In this document: one piece after another, positions 8,010-15,779 of the stretch
Numbering within the stretch: position 1 is the stretch's first letter
Layout of the letters: the number at the start of each line of letters is the position of its first letter
Source: Alphaproteobacteria bacterium
GTDB lineage: Bacteria > Pseudomonadota > Alphaproteobacteria > SMXS01
Assembly: GCA_028284945.1 (NCBI GenBank)
Contig: JANQQJ010000043.1
Location: forward strand, 1-49,151
Length of the DNA: 49,151 nucleotides
Direction: 5' to 3'
The notes under the pieces: model-generated
Databases searched by the model: none
What the model was told of the DNA's origin: nothing
What the model saw: the letters and a program-made list of their open reading frames with translations, nothing else
Translations under genes and position numbers: made by a program

Positions 8010-8984
8010 ATGAAGATTTTATCCTGTGTCGCAACAGCGAGCTTAGCTATCACATTGACGGCTGGATCGGCCTTCGCAGAACAGCAGCGAACCGACATTC
8101 CCTATTGCAGCCAGACCATGGGCGTCTTGGCGATTCATGAGTCTCAGGACAAATGGTGGTTCCGCTATAATCTCGGCAATCCCGAAGCGGTCATTAAGCT
8201 GATCGTTCAGCGATCCGGCTGTTTTCAACTCGTCGACCGCGGACGCGGCATCGATATGCGCGGCATGGAACGTGATCTGGCCGATCAGGGCGAACTGCAG
8301 CCCGGCTCCTCCATGGGCGGTGGCCAGCTGCTGGCGGCAGACTATTTCATGATTCCCGACATCGTCCATGAAGACCAGAACACAGGCGGCAATAATGTCG
8401 GTGCTGCCATTGGCGGTTTTCTGGGGGGCAGCAAATGGGGCCGCTTGGCGGGCGGCATTCAAACCCAGAGCATGGAAGCCCAAACTCTGCTAACGCTCAC
8501 CAATGCCCGCACCGGTGTGCAGGAACTGATTGCTGAAGGCTTTGCCGAGAAGACAGATGTGAGCTTCGATATCGGCGCCGGGCTATGGGGCCACGGCTCC
8601 GGCTTCTCCGGCTTGGGCGGCGGCTATGCCGACACGGATATCGGACGGATCATTACCCAGGCGTTTGTTGATGCCTATTGGGATTTGGTTGCGCACGTCC
8701 AGTCGCTGCCGCCGATTGCAGCTGCGGCCGCACCGCCTCCCACAGTCGATGTGACCGGCGATCCCGCAGACTTTCAGGCCAGCGGCAACGGGCAAGCCTA
8801 TTCGCTTTACGAAGGCAGCCGCCTCTACGAAGAACCGGACGAAAACAGCGGCACCGTGCGCATGCTGCGCAAGGGTTCCATCGTCTATCCCACCGGCCAA
8901 CGGTCCGACATCTTCTGGGAAGTTCAGGATAATGGCGGCAATGTCGGGTGGATTTCTTCAGAGTTCCTCGACCCGGTTCAGTAG
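8010..8984 (+). CDS. Exported CsgG/HfaB-like protein with C-terminal SH3-type domain
   Basis: A 324-residue secreted protein. A signal peptide ends at about AGSAFA (residue 23) with no lipobox cysteine, unlike classical CsgG, which is a lipoprotein. The middle carries CsgG-like features: CFQLVDRGRGIDMRG, a LLAADYFMIPDIV strand, the glycine-rich VGAAIGGFLGG and a late helix (IGRIITQAFVDAYWDLVAH). After a proline/alanine linker (about 235-245) a bacterial SH3-like module runs from YSLYEGSRLYEEPDENS to the end, with the typical WEVQDNGGNVGWI close. The probable location is the periplasm or outer membrane, with the SH3 domain contacting peptidoglycan. It stands alone, without curli or holdfast genes. 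The ATG at 8010 follows a GAGAGGGG tract. Confidence 0.75.
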   Translation: MKILSCVATASLAITLTAGSAFAEQQRTDIPYCSQTMGVLAIHESQDKWWFRYNLGNPEAVIKLIVQRSGCFQLVDRGRGIDMRGMERDLADQGELQPGSSMGGGQLLAADYFMIPDIVHEDQNTGGNNVGAAIGGFLGGSKWGRLAGGIQTQSMEAQTLLTLTNARTGVQELIAEGFAEKTDVSFDIGAGLWGHGSGFSGLGGGYADTDIGRIITQAFVDAYWDLVAHVQSLPPIAAAAAPPPTVDVTGDPADFQASGNGQAYSLYEGSRLYEEPDENSGTVRMLRKGSIVYPTGQRSDIFWEVQDNGGNVGWISSEFLDPVQ

Positions 8985-8993
8985 TCTTTCGAC

Positions 8994-9096
8994 CGTCATC
9001 GCGAGGCTGCACGGCAGCCGAAGCGATCCAGCAAAACCTGCGATGCCACAGTGATTCTGGATTGCCACGCCGCCCTTCAGGCGTCTCGCAATGACG
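8994..9096. repeat. Dispersed palindromic element with CGTCATCGCGAG / CTCGCAATGACG ends
   Basis: The left end at 8994-9005 and right end at 9085-9096 are near-perfect inverted repeats. The inner parts (AAGCGATCCAG and CTGGATTGCC) also pair imperfectly. This layout and consensus match the small non-coding palindromic repeats scattered between genes in many alphaproteobacteria. It fills the gap between the convergent CsgG-like and aminotransferase genes and may form a bidirectional terminator-like hairpin. Only one copy is visible in the window. Confidence 0.8.
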
Positions 9097-9109
9097 TCTG
9101 ATTTTTTGC

Positions 9110-10276
9110 CTAGCTCTGTGCCTGCCCCGGCAGCCATTCTTTGAGCCGCCGGGCAGCTTCCTCCATGTCTTCATGGGTTCCGGCAAAGGACATGCGCAGA
9201 TAGCGGTGTCCTTCATCCTCATCGAAATCGATGCCGGGAACCGTTGCCACGCCGGCCCCCTCTAACATGGCTTTCGAGAAGGCACTGGAATCATTGCTGA
9301 ATTGGCTGATGTCCGCATAGAGATAAAAGGCGCCCTGGGTCGGCGCAAATGACAGGCCGGTAGGGGCCAGCTCACGCAGCAACAGATCGCGATTTGCCCG
9401 GTATTGTGCGACCCGGGCGTCCAGCTCATCGGCGCAGTCGAAACAAGCCAGGGCCACATGCTGGGCGATCGTCGGTGGCGAAATGAACAGGTTCTGCGAC
9501 AGGCGCTCCACAGGCCGGATCAAATCCTCCGGCACCACCATCCAGCCGATGCGCCAGCCGGTCATGCAGTAATATTTGGAAAAACTGTTGATCACGATGG
9601 CCTGGTCATCGAAAGCAAGCGCGGTGGCTTCCTCACCATCGAAAACCATCCGATGGTAAATCTCATCCGAGATCAGCCGGATATTCTTATCCGCACATGT
9701 CCCGGCAAGAGCGTCAAACGCATCCGGTGAAATCATTGTGCTGGTTGGGTTGGACGGGCTGGCCACCAACAACCCGCTGACGCCTTCCAGCGCCAAGACC
9801 TGATCTGCGGTCGGTTGAAACCCTTGCGCCAGCGTCGTGGGTACCTCTACGGCCTCGATACCGAGTGCGCGCATGATACGCCCATAGGCGGGATAACCGG
9901 GGCGCCCAAGCGCGACTCGGTCACCAATGTCGAAACAGGCCAGAAAAGCCAGGCTGAACCCGGTGGAGGACCCCGTCGTGATGATAACCCGTTCAGGGTC
10001 GACCGAGACGCCATATTGTTCCTGATAGTGCTGCGCGATTCGCTCACGGAGCGCTGGAAGCCCCAATGCCAGAGTGTAACCAGTCGCACCAGCGCCCATT
10101 GCCGCCTGGCCGGCATCCAAGGCTGCCTGAGGCGTTGGCAAGCCCGGCTCGCCCACCTCCATGTGGACGATTCGCTGCCCTTGCGCTTCCAGCGCAGCAG
10201 CAGCGGCCATGACATCCATAACGCGGAATGGCGGGATATCGCTTCGGCGCGACGTTTTCAGCCGGGGTCGGGACAT
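9110..10276 (-). CDS. PLP-dependent aminotransferase, class I/II (aspartate aminotransferase family)
   Basis: A 388-residue fold-type I aminotransferase. Visible landmarks: substrate loop VGEPGLPTP (41-49), TTGSSTGFSLA (100-110), SPSNPT (173-178), DEIYH (204-208), the PLP lysine Lys234 in NSFSKYY, and Arg242 in GWRIGWM. It transfers amino groups between amino and 2-oxo acids in the cytoplasm; the exact pair cannot be read. The N-terminal ISR-like segment (RLKTSRRSDIPPFRVMDVM) is typical of this subgroup. It is divergent from the Lon-family gene with 130 bp between the starts I chose. Confidence 0.93.
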   Translation of the reverse strand: MSRPRLKTSRRSDIPPFRVMDVMAAAAALEAQGQRIVHMEVGEPGLPTPQAALDAGQAAMGAGATGYTLALGLPALRERIAQHYQEQYGVSVDPERVIITTGSSTGFSLAFLACFDIGDRVALGRPGYPAYGRIMRALGIEAVEVPTTLAQGFQPTADQVLALEGVSGLLVASPSNPTSTMISPDAFDALAGTCADKNIRLISDEIYHRMVFDGEEATALAFDDQAIVINSFSKYYCMTGWRIGWMVVPEDLIRPVERLSQNLFISPPTIAQHVALACFDCADELDARVAQYRANRDLLLRELAPTGLSFAPTQGAFYLYADISQFSNDSSAFSKAMLEGAGVATVPGIDFDEDEGHRYLRMSFAGTHEDMEEAARRLKEWLPGQAQS

Positions 10277-10406
10277 GGTCTCTCTTCAATCGATCTTGCT
10301 TAGACCCGCAGGGAATCTGCCAATCCCTGCTTTGGATCAAGACATTTTACGCCTCACATCCTATTTTGTGATCCGATCCAGATCAGAATCAGAGGCCAAA
10401 CCGTCC

Positions 10407-12830
10407 ATGCCGTCGATCCCTGCTGCGCTTCCGCCCAAGGCCCTTTGCCGCACATGCGACACCAGTCAGTTCGCATTCAAGACAACGGATGACCTGGACG
10501 ACGGCGACGGGGTTATCGGCCAGGAGCGGGCCATAGAGGCCATCGACTTCGCGCTGGGCATGGACGCAGCGGGATACAACGTGTTTGCCGCCGGACCCCG
10601 CGGCATCGGCAAGCACAGGCTGGTCACCAAGCTGGTTGAAGAGACAGCCCAGCAGCGGCCAACGGGCTGCGACTGGTGTTATGTCTATAATTTTCATGAT
10701 GCGCGGCGGCCCGATGCCATGAGCCTGCCAGCCGGTAGTGGCGCCCAGTTCGTCGACGCCATGGAACAGCTTGTGAAAGATCTGAGCAGCGCGTTGACCA
10801 GCGCGTTTTCGAGCGAAGACTACCGCAGCAATCTGCAGAGCATTCAAGATACCGTCGAGCAGCAACAGGGCCAGGCGCTTGAGGCGCTGCGCAAACAGGC
10901 CGAGCCCAAAGGGATCACGCTGCTCAACACCCCCATGGGCTATGGCTTCGCGCCGGTCGTCGACGGGCAGGTGATGCAGCCGGACATGTTCAATCAGTTA
11001 CCGGCGGAGGAAAAACAGCGGATCGAAGCGGACATCAAAGCGCTGCAGGAAGCCCTGAAAACGGTCATGCAGAAGATGCCCGCACTGCTGCAAGATGTCC
11101 GCGAGCAAATCCGGGCACTGAATGAAGAAACAGCGGAGTTCGCGATCAGCGGCCTGATCGAGAGCCTGAAATCCCGGTTCAGTGAATTCGATGAAATCGT
11201 CGGCTATCTGGGCATGGTCCATGACGACGTGACATCCAACATCGAACTGTTTCTGGCATCACAGCAGGGTGCCGAACAGGCCCCCGGCTCACCGCCGGCC
11301 GGTGAGCGCAATACAGACGCGTTTTTTCGCCGCTATCAAGTCAACCTGATTGTCGACAATACCGGCGCCCGGTCAGCACCCGTCGTCTACGAAGATGAGC
11401 CGACATACGAACGGCTGATCGGTCGGATTGAACAGCGCGCGCAGATGGGCGCTTTGTTCACCGATTTCAATATGATCAGGGGCGGCGCCCTGCACCGCGC
11501 CAACGGCGGCTATCTGATCCTCGACGCGCGCAAGATGCTCACCCAGCCGCAGGCATGGGAGGGACTTAAGCGCGCGCTGTGGGCGTCTGAAATTCGCATC
11601 GAACCGATCTCCGGTGCGATGGGTCTGCCGAGCACGACGACGCTGGAGCCCGAACCGATCCCGCTCAACATCAAGATTCTGATCGTCGGCGACGGCATGA
11701 TTTATCACCTGCTGCACGCCAACGACCCGGATTTCGGGTCGCTGTTCAAGGTCCTCGCCGATTTTGACGAACGGGTTGAACGCAGTGAAGGCAGCACCCA
11801 CCACCTGGCCCGCCTGACTGCCAAACTGGCGCGCGAGGACAACCTGCGGCCCTTTGACGCCGAAGCCGTTGGCAAATTGATCGATGATCTGGCCAGAGCG
11901 ATCAGCGATGCCGAACGCCTGTCGACCAATGTCGAACGTCTGGAAGACCTGATGCAGGAGGCTAACTTCCTGGCTGGACGCGCCGGTGCCGGCCTCGTTA
12001 ACGCAGCACACATCGATCAGGCGATTGATGCCAGGACCCGGCGCTTGAGCCGGGTTTCCGAACGCATGCAGAGCGAAGTAACCCGCGGCACTGTCATGAT
12101 CGATACCCAAGATGAGGTCGTCGGACAGATCAACGGGCTGGCGGTCTACTCCATGGGGCAGGCTTCGTTTGGTAAGGCCAGCCGGATTACCGCCCGGGTG
12201 CGTGTCGGCAAGGGTGACGTGATCGACATTGAGCGCGAGGTCGCCATGGGCGGACCGCTGCATTCCAAGGGCGTGCTGATTCTTTCGGCCTATCTGGGCG
12301 CACGCTATGCCCCCAATACACCGCTTTCGCTGTCGGCCAGCCTGGTGTTTGAACAGTCCTATGGCGGCGTTGATGGGGATAGTGCCTCGTCGACCGAACT
12401 CTACGCCTTGTTGTCGGCTCTGTCGGACGTGCCGATCAGGCAGAACCTGGCCGTTACAGGATCGGTTAATCAGCACGGCGAAGTTCAGGCCATCGGCGGC
12501 GTGAACGACAAGATCGAAGGCTTTTTTGATCTGTGCAACGAGCGCGGACTGACAGGCGACCAAGGCGTTCTGATCCCCGAGTCCAATGTCAAACACCTGA
12601 TGCTGCATCCGCGTGTGGTGGAAGCTGCAAAAGCTGGCCAGTTCCACGTCTATCCGGTCACCACCATCGACCAGGGCATCGAAATCCTAACCGGTGTGCC
12701 GGCCGGCGAACCGGACGCAGATGGAACCTTCCCCGACGGAACGATCAGCGCGCGGGTTGCCGCCCGGCTGGCGGAGTTCGCCGCGCACCGCGCCCAATTT
12801 GGCCGGCAACAGAACGGGCAGGACGCATGA
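10407..12830 (+). CDS. Lon-family ATP-dependent protease (AAA_32/Lon_C architecture)
   Basis: An 807-residue protein of the Lon-like family represented by E. coli YcbZ, shorter and differently built than classical LonA. Walker A is GPRGIGKH at 63-70. RANGGYLILDARKM is the Walker B region. The C-terminal protease domain has the catalytic dyad Ser659 (GDSASS) and Lys702 (GGVNDKIEG), 43 residues apart as in other Lon enzymes. A long helical insert (about 110-270) is typical. I start at ATG 10407 because family members begin with LPxxALxxxCD; an ATG at 10275 would overlap the divergent aminotransferase start. It is coupled to the next gene by ATGA. Confidence 0.92.
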   Translation: MPSIPAALPPKALCRTCDTSQFAFKTTDDLDDGDGVIGQERAIEAIDFALGMDAAGYNVFAAGPRGIGKHRLVTKLVEETAQQRPTGCDWCYVYNFHDARRPDAMSLPAGSGAQFVDAMEQLVKDLSSALTSAFSSEDYRSNLQSIQDTVEQQQGQALEALRKQAEPKGITLLNTPMGYGFAPVVDGQVMQPDMFNQLPAEEKQRIEADIKALQEALKTVMQKMPALLQDVREQIRALNEETAEFAISGLIESLKSRFSEFDEIVGYLGMVHDDVTSNIELFLASQQGAEQAPGSPPAGERNTDAFFRRYQVNLIVDNTGARSAPVVYEDEPTYERLIGRIEQRAQMGALFTDFNMIRGGALHRANGGYLILDARKMLTQPQAWEGLKRALWASEIRIEPISGAMGLPSTTTLEPEPIPLNIKILIVGDGMIYHLLHANDPDFGSLFKVLADFDERVERSEGSTHHLARLTAKLAREDNLRPFDAEAVGKLIDDLARAISDAERLSTNVERLEDLMQEANFLAGRAGAGLVNAAHIDQAIDARTRRLSRVSERMQSEVTRGTVMIDTQDEVVGQINGLAVYSMGQASFGKASRITARVRVGKGDVIDIEREVAMGGPLHSKGVLILSAYLGARYAPNTPLSLSASLVFEQSYGGVDGDSASSTELYALLSALSDVPIRQNLAVTGSVNQHGEVQAIGGVNDKIEGFFDLCNERGLTGDQGVLIPESNVKHLMLHPRVVEAAKAGQFHVYPVTTIDQGIEILTGVPAGEPDADGTFPDGTISARVAARLAEFAAHRAQFGRQQNGQDA

Positions 12831-13618
12831 CGCGCAAACGCCGTACCGGCCGGGTGTTGCTAACCCTTGACCCGGAGACCCTGCGAAGCGACCTGGTGGA
12901 AACGGCGGTTGGCCTGGCCCGGGCCTATGATGCGGAACTGGTGACCATGTTTGTGAAGACCGCCGATGTGGTGAACATGGCCGCGCTTCCCTTCGAGACC
13001 ACGGTGATCACCAAGACCGGACGCACAAGGACGATCAGCACCACAGATCTGGACCGACAACTCGACCGGCAGGCGCAACAGGCCGAAGCGCTGGTTGCCC
13101 GCACCGCCGGTAAGGTGCGGTGGAGTTTCCGCGTTGCAACCGGACATCTGGAGCAGGTGGTGGCAGAAAACGCCGCGGAATTCGATCTGCTGACGATCTG
13201 CGGCAGCACCGCCCGGCGGGTCAGACCCGTCAGAACGCCCGGCCATGCCGCACTGTTGCTGCTAGGCGACGGGTTGCGCCGTCAACGCCCTGTCGCCGCC
13301 GTCTATGAAGGCGATGCCAGTGTGCTGGCGACGGCACAGCGCATTTCGAACGAGTTTGATGCGCCCCTGGTTGTCGCCATTGTCGCTGAAGACCGAACCA
13401 ATCGAAGCCGGCTGCGGCGTAACGTCCGGGCCTGGTTTAACCGCCGCCGCCTGACCGCCACGCTGATCGAACCCGAACCGGACCAGACCCTCGACATGCT
13501 GCGGCAATTGCGGCCCGGGCTGGTTACCGTGGGACGGGCCTCCAGATTTTGTGCCCCGCTGCACGACGCGCTTGACCGGGGCACGGAACAGACTCCAATG
13601 CTGGAGGTGCCGGAATAG
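12827..13618 (+). CDS. Universal stress protein-like (UspA fold) protein of unknown function
   Basis: A 263-residue protein. The N-terminal half starts RRTGRVLLTLDPET and continues LVETAVGLARAYDAELVTMFVKTADV, the beta-alpha-beta pattern of UspA domains. The second half (from about 150) repeats a weaker version (PVAAVYEGDASVLATAQRISNEFDAPLVVAIV). I do not see the canonical GxxGxxxxxS ATP loop, so nucleotide binding is doubtful. It overlaps the protease stop by four bases, so the two are translationally coupled and the protein may serve as an adaptor or stress sensor for the protease. Function is not known. Confidence 0.7.
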   Translation: MTRKRRTGRVLLTLDPETLRSDLVETAVGLARAYDAELVTMFVKTADVVNMAALPFETTVITKTGRTRTISTTDLDRQLDRQAQQAEALVARTAGKVRWSFRVATGHLEQVVAENAAEFDLLTICGSTARRVRPVRTPGHAALLLLGDGLRRQRPVAAVYEGDASVLATAQRISNEFDAPLVVAIVAEDRTNRSRLRRNVRAWFNRRRLTATLIEPEPDQTLDMLRQLRPGLVTVGRASRFCAPLHDALDRGTEQTPMLEVPE

Positions 13619-13633
13619 CGTTGTTGAAAACGT

Positions 13634-13708
13634 TGGAGCGGGCGATGGGAATCGAACCCACGACTCTCAGCTTGGGAAGCTGAAGCTCTACCACTGAGCT
13701 ACGCCCGC
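13634..13708 (-). tRNA. tRNA-Gly, anticodon CCC
   Basis: On the minus strand the 75-base cloverleaf is complete. The acceptor stem is GCGGGCG/CGCCCGC, the D arm GCTC...GAGC, the anticodon stem TCAGC/GCTGA with loop TTCCCAA (anticodon CCC), and the T arm GTGGG-TTCGATT-CCCAT. The discriminator base is T, and CCA is encoded at 13634-13636. It decodes GGG. No integrase gene or obvious attachment duplication flanks it. Confidence 0.97.
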
Positions 13709-13717
13709 ATGCCCACA

Positions 13718-13746
13718 GTGTTACTCCGGGTGGACGGCGCATTCAA
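13718..13746 (-). promoter_or_regulatory. Possible sigma-70 promoter of tRNA-Gly
   Basis: Reading the minus strand, TTGAAT (13741-13746) and TAACAC (13718-13723) are separated by exactly 17 bases, placing transcription start a few bases before the mature 5' end at 13708. The -10 match is weak, but position and spacing fit. Confidence 0.45.
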
Positions 13747-13840
13747 GGCACCCTAGGTTCTAGCCACATCACGGGTTGACGGTTGCGGCCAGGCTGCTTC
13801 TCTATCGCCGCCAATACCAATGCCATTGGAAGGGAGTTTC

Positions 13841-14653
13841 ATGGACGTCGAAGCCATTACCGAACAATTGATCACCATCCTGACGACCTATGGGCTGAAT
13901 GTCCTTGGTGCCATCGCAATCCTGATCCTTGGCTGGATGGTTGCGGGCTGGGCCAAACGCACCACCATCCGGCTGGCAAACCGGTCCGACCGTATGGATC
14001 CGACTGTCGCCAGCTTCCTGTCCAGTCTCGTGCGGTATGCGGTTCTGACCTTCACGATCCTGGCGGTCCTGTCTCAATTCGGTATTGAAACGACCAGCAT
14101 CATCGCTGTTCTGGGTGCGTTGGGCCTTGCCATCGGGCTGGCGCTGCAGGGGACGCTGGGCCATGTCGCGTCCGGCGTGATGCTCTTGCTGTTCCGGCCG
14201 TTTAAGATCGGCGATGTTGTCGAGACCGGCGGCCAGACCGGTACGGTAAAAGCGATCACCCTGTTCACCACGGAACTCGCGACACCGGACAATATTCAGA
14301 TCATCATTCCCAATGGCGAGGTCTGGGGCTCTGCGGTCAAGAACTACAGCTTCCATGATACCAGGCGCGTCGATCTGGTGATGGGAATCGGTTATGGCGA
14401 CGATATCGACAAGGCGATATCCGTTATTGAACAGACGATCTCGGCCGATGACCGGGCCATGACCGACCCGGCGCCACAGCTTGTCGTGGGTGAACTGGCC
14501 GATAGTTCGGTCAACATCATCGTCCGGGTCTGGACGCAATCTTCCAACTATTGGCCGCTAAAATTCCATCTGACCAAGACGCTGAAGGAACGCTTCGACG
14601 CCGAAGGCATCGATATTCCCTACCCGCAGCGTGTGGTGCATCAGGGCGAGTAG
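13841..14653 (+). CDS. Small-conductance mechanosensitive channel, MscS family
   Basis: A 270-residue inner-membrane channel of minimal MscS size. Three membrane segments are visible: about 14-33, 62-82 and the pore-lining TM3 (VLGALGLAIGLALQGTLGHVASGVMLL). The beta domain follows (FRPFKIGDVVETGGQTGTV, IIIPNGEVWG), then the C-terminal alpha/beta domain. It releases osmolytes when membrane tension rises on hypo-osmotic shock. The ATG at 13841 has an AGGGAG site 5 bases upstream; the ATG at 13820 lacks one. It is transcribed alone, divergent from the tRNA. Confidence 0.93.
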   Translation: MDVEAITEQLITILTTYGLNVLGAIAILILGWMVAGWAKRTTIRLANRSDRMDPTVASFLSSLVRYAVLTFTILAVLSQFGIETTSIIAVLGALGLAIGLALQGTLGHVASGVMLLLFRPFKIGDVVETGGQTGTVKAITLFTTELATPDNIQIIIPNGEVWGSAVKNYSFHDTRRVDLVMGIGYGDDIDKAISVIEQTISADDRAMTDPAPQLVVGELADSSVNIIVRVWTQSSNYWPLKFHLTKTLKERFDAEGIDIPYPQRVVHQGE

Positions 14654-14688
14654 CCGGCTCACCGGCGTTCATAATTCTGTGATCAGCC

Positions 14689-14710
14689 GCTCCAGGGTTT
14701 GCCCTGGGGC
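14689..14710 (+). terminator. Hairpin after mscS
   Basis: GCTCCAGGG pairs with CCCTGGGGC around a TTTG loop: nine pairs including one G-U, 36 bases past the channel stop and 24 before the radical SAM start. No T run follows, so termination is uncertain. Confidence 0.5.
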
Positions 14711-14733
14711 GGCGGACGCGCCATGTTGGCCCC

Positions 14734-15675
14734 ATGAACGTTGTCGGTTCGATAGACCCGGTCAAATTCCAGGACCCCGAGATCACCGCAGACGGGTCGC
14801 CCCGTGCGCGCGTCGCGCTGCAACGGCTGGAGACGCTGTGGTTCAACACCGGAACGCTATGTAACCTGACCTGTGCCAACTGTTACATCGAATCGAGCCC
14901 CACCAATGACCGGCTGGTCTATCTGAGCAACGCAGAGGCAGTGTCCTATTTGGACGAAATTGAAGAACTGGACCTGGGGACAAAACAGATCGGGTTAACC
15001 GGCGGCGAGCCGTTCATGAACCCCGATGCCATTTCGATTATCGAAACCGCTCTTCAGCGCGGTTTTGAGGTCCTGGTGCTGACCAACGCCATGAAGCCGA
15101 TGATGCATCGGCGCGATGCGCTGATCGACTTGAAAGAACGGTTTGGGCAACGGCTGGTCATGCGGGTCTCACTGGACCATCACACCCGCGACCTGCATGA
15201 GCGTGAACGCGGTCCTGGGTCTTGGCAGCCAGCCATGGATGGGCTGAAGTTCCTGAGTGCGACCGGGTTTACGGTGAATGTGGCAGGGCGCCAGTTTACT
15301 GAGGAAACCGAACAACAATGCCGCGACGCCTATGCCGCTTTGTTTGACCGTGAAGCCATCAATGTGGATGCGCTCGACGCAAAGGCCCTCGTGCTGTTCC
15401 CTGAAATGGACCCCGCGCAGGATGTGGTTGAAATCACCGAAGCGTGCTGGGGCATTCTCGACGTCAACTCGGCAGACCAGATGTGCGCCAGTTCCCGCAT
15501 GGTGATCAAGCGCAAGGGCGCGGAATTCCCGGTTGTCGTGTCTTGTACATTAATCCCCTACAATCAGGGGTTTGAGCTGGCCACTAAACTAAAAGACGCA
15601 CTAAATCCGGTTTATCTCAACCACCCGTTTTGCGCACAGTTCTGCGTTCTGGGCGGCGCAACTTGCTCCGGCTGA
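14734..15675 (+). CDS. Radical SAM protein with C-terminal cysteine cluster
   Basis: A 313-residue enzyme with the radical SAM motif CNLTCANC (Cys43, Cys47, Cys50) that holds the 4Fe-4S cluster used to cleave S-adenosylmethionine. GLTGGEPFMNPD is the GGE motif, and VSLDHH and NVAGRQF are later barrel strands. Extra cysteines in the second half (EACWG, QMCASS, VVSC) and a terminal group Cys300, Cys304 and Cys311 resemble an auxiliary cluster of SPASM/twitch type, though spacing is not canonical. No substrate peptide or partner gene is next to it, so the reaction is unknown. The start at 14734 gives the usual distance to the first cysteine. Confidence 0.85.
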   Translation: MNVVGSIDPVKFQDPEITADGSPRARVALQRLETLWFNTGTLCNLTCANCYIESSPTNDRLVYLSNAEAVSYLDEIEELDLGTKQIGLTGGEPFMNPDAISIIETALQRGFEVLVLTNAMKPMMHRRDALIDLKERFGQRLVMRVSLDHHTRDLHERERGPGSWQPAMDGLKFLSATGFTVNVAGRQFTEETEQQCRDAYAALFDREAINVDALDAKALVLFPEMDPAQDVVEITEACWGILDVNSADQMCASSRMVIKRKGAEFPVVVSCTLIPYNQGFELATKLKDALNPVYLNHPFCAQFCVLGGATCSG

Positions 15676-15745
15676 TCCTGGCGCGCAAATCAAACTTGCG
15701 ATTCAAGTGCTTACGGATGTATAAGTAGCGCTCGGCCCCGGGAAA

Positions 15746-15779
15746 CCTGGAAGCGTCCCCGCTTCAGGTGTAGTTTTTT
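15746..15779 (+). terminator. Intrinsic-terminator-like hairpin abutting the histidine kinase start
   Basis: CCT-(G)-GAAGCG at 15746-15755 pairs with CGCTTC-AGG at 15760-15768 with one bulged G and loop TCCC, followed by TGTAG and six T at 15774-15779. The kinase ATG begins on the next base. The 3' arm includes AGGTG, the only candidate ribosome binding site, so the structure may terminate upstream transcription, occlude kinase translation, or both. Confidence 0.6.

Noticed and set aside
11373-12647. 424-residue open frame antisense to the Lon-like protease
   Set aside because: The sense strand has intact Lon motifs; the antisense product shows no recognisable domain.
13634-13708. tRNA-Gly as an integration site for a mobile element
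   Set aside because: No integrase, no atypical gene content and no visible duplicated 3' tRNA end on either side.
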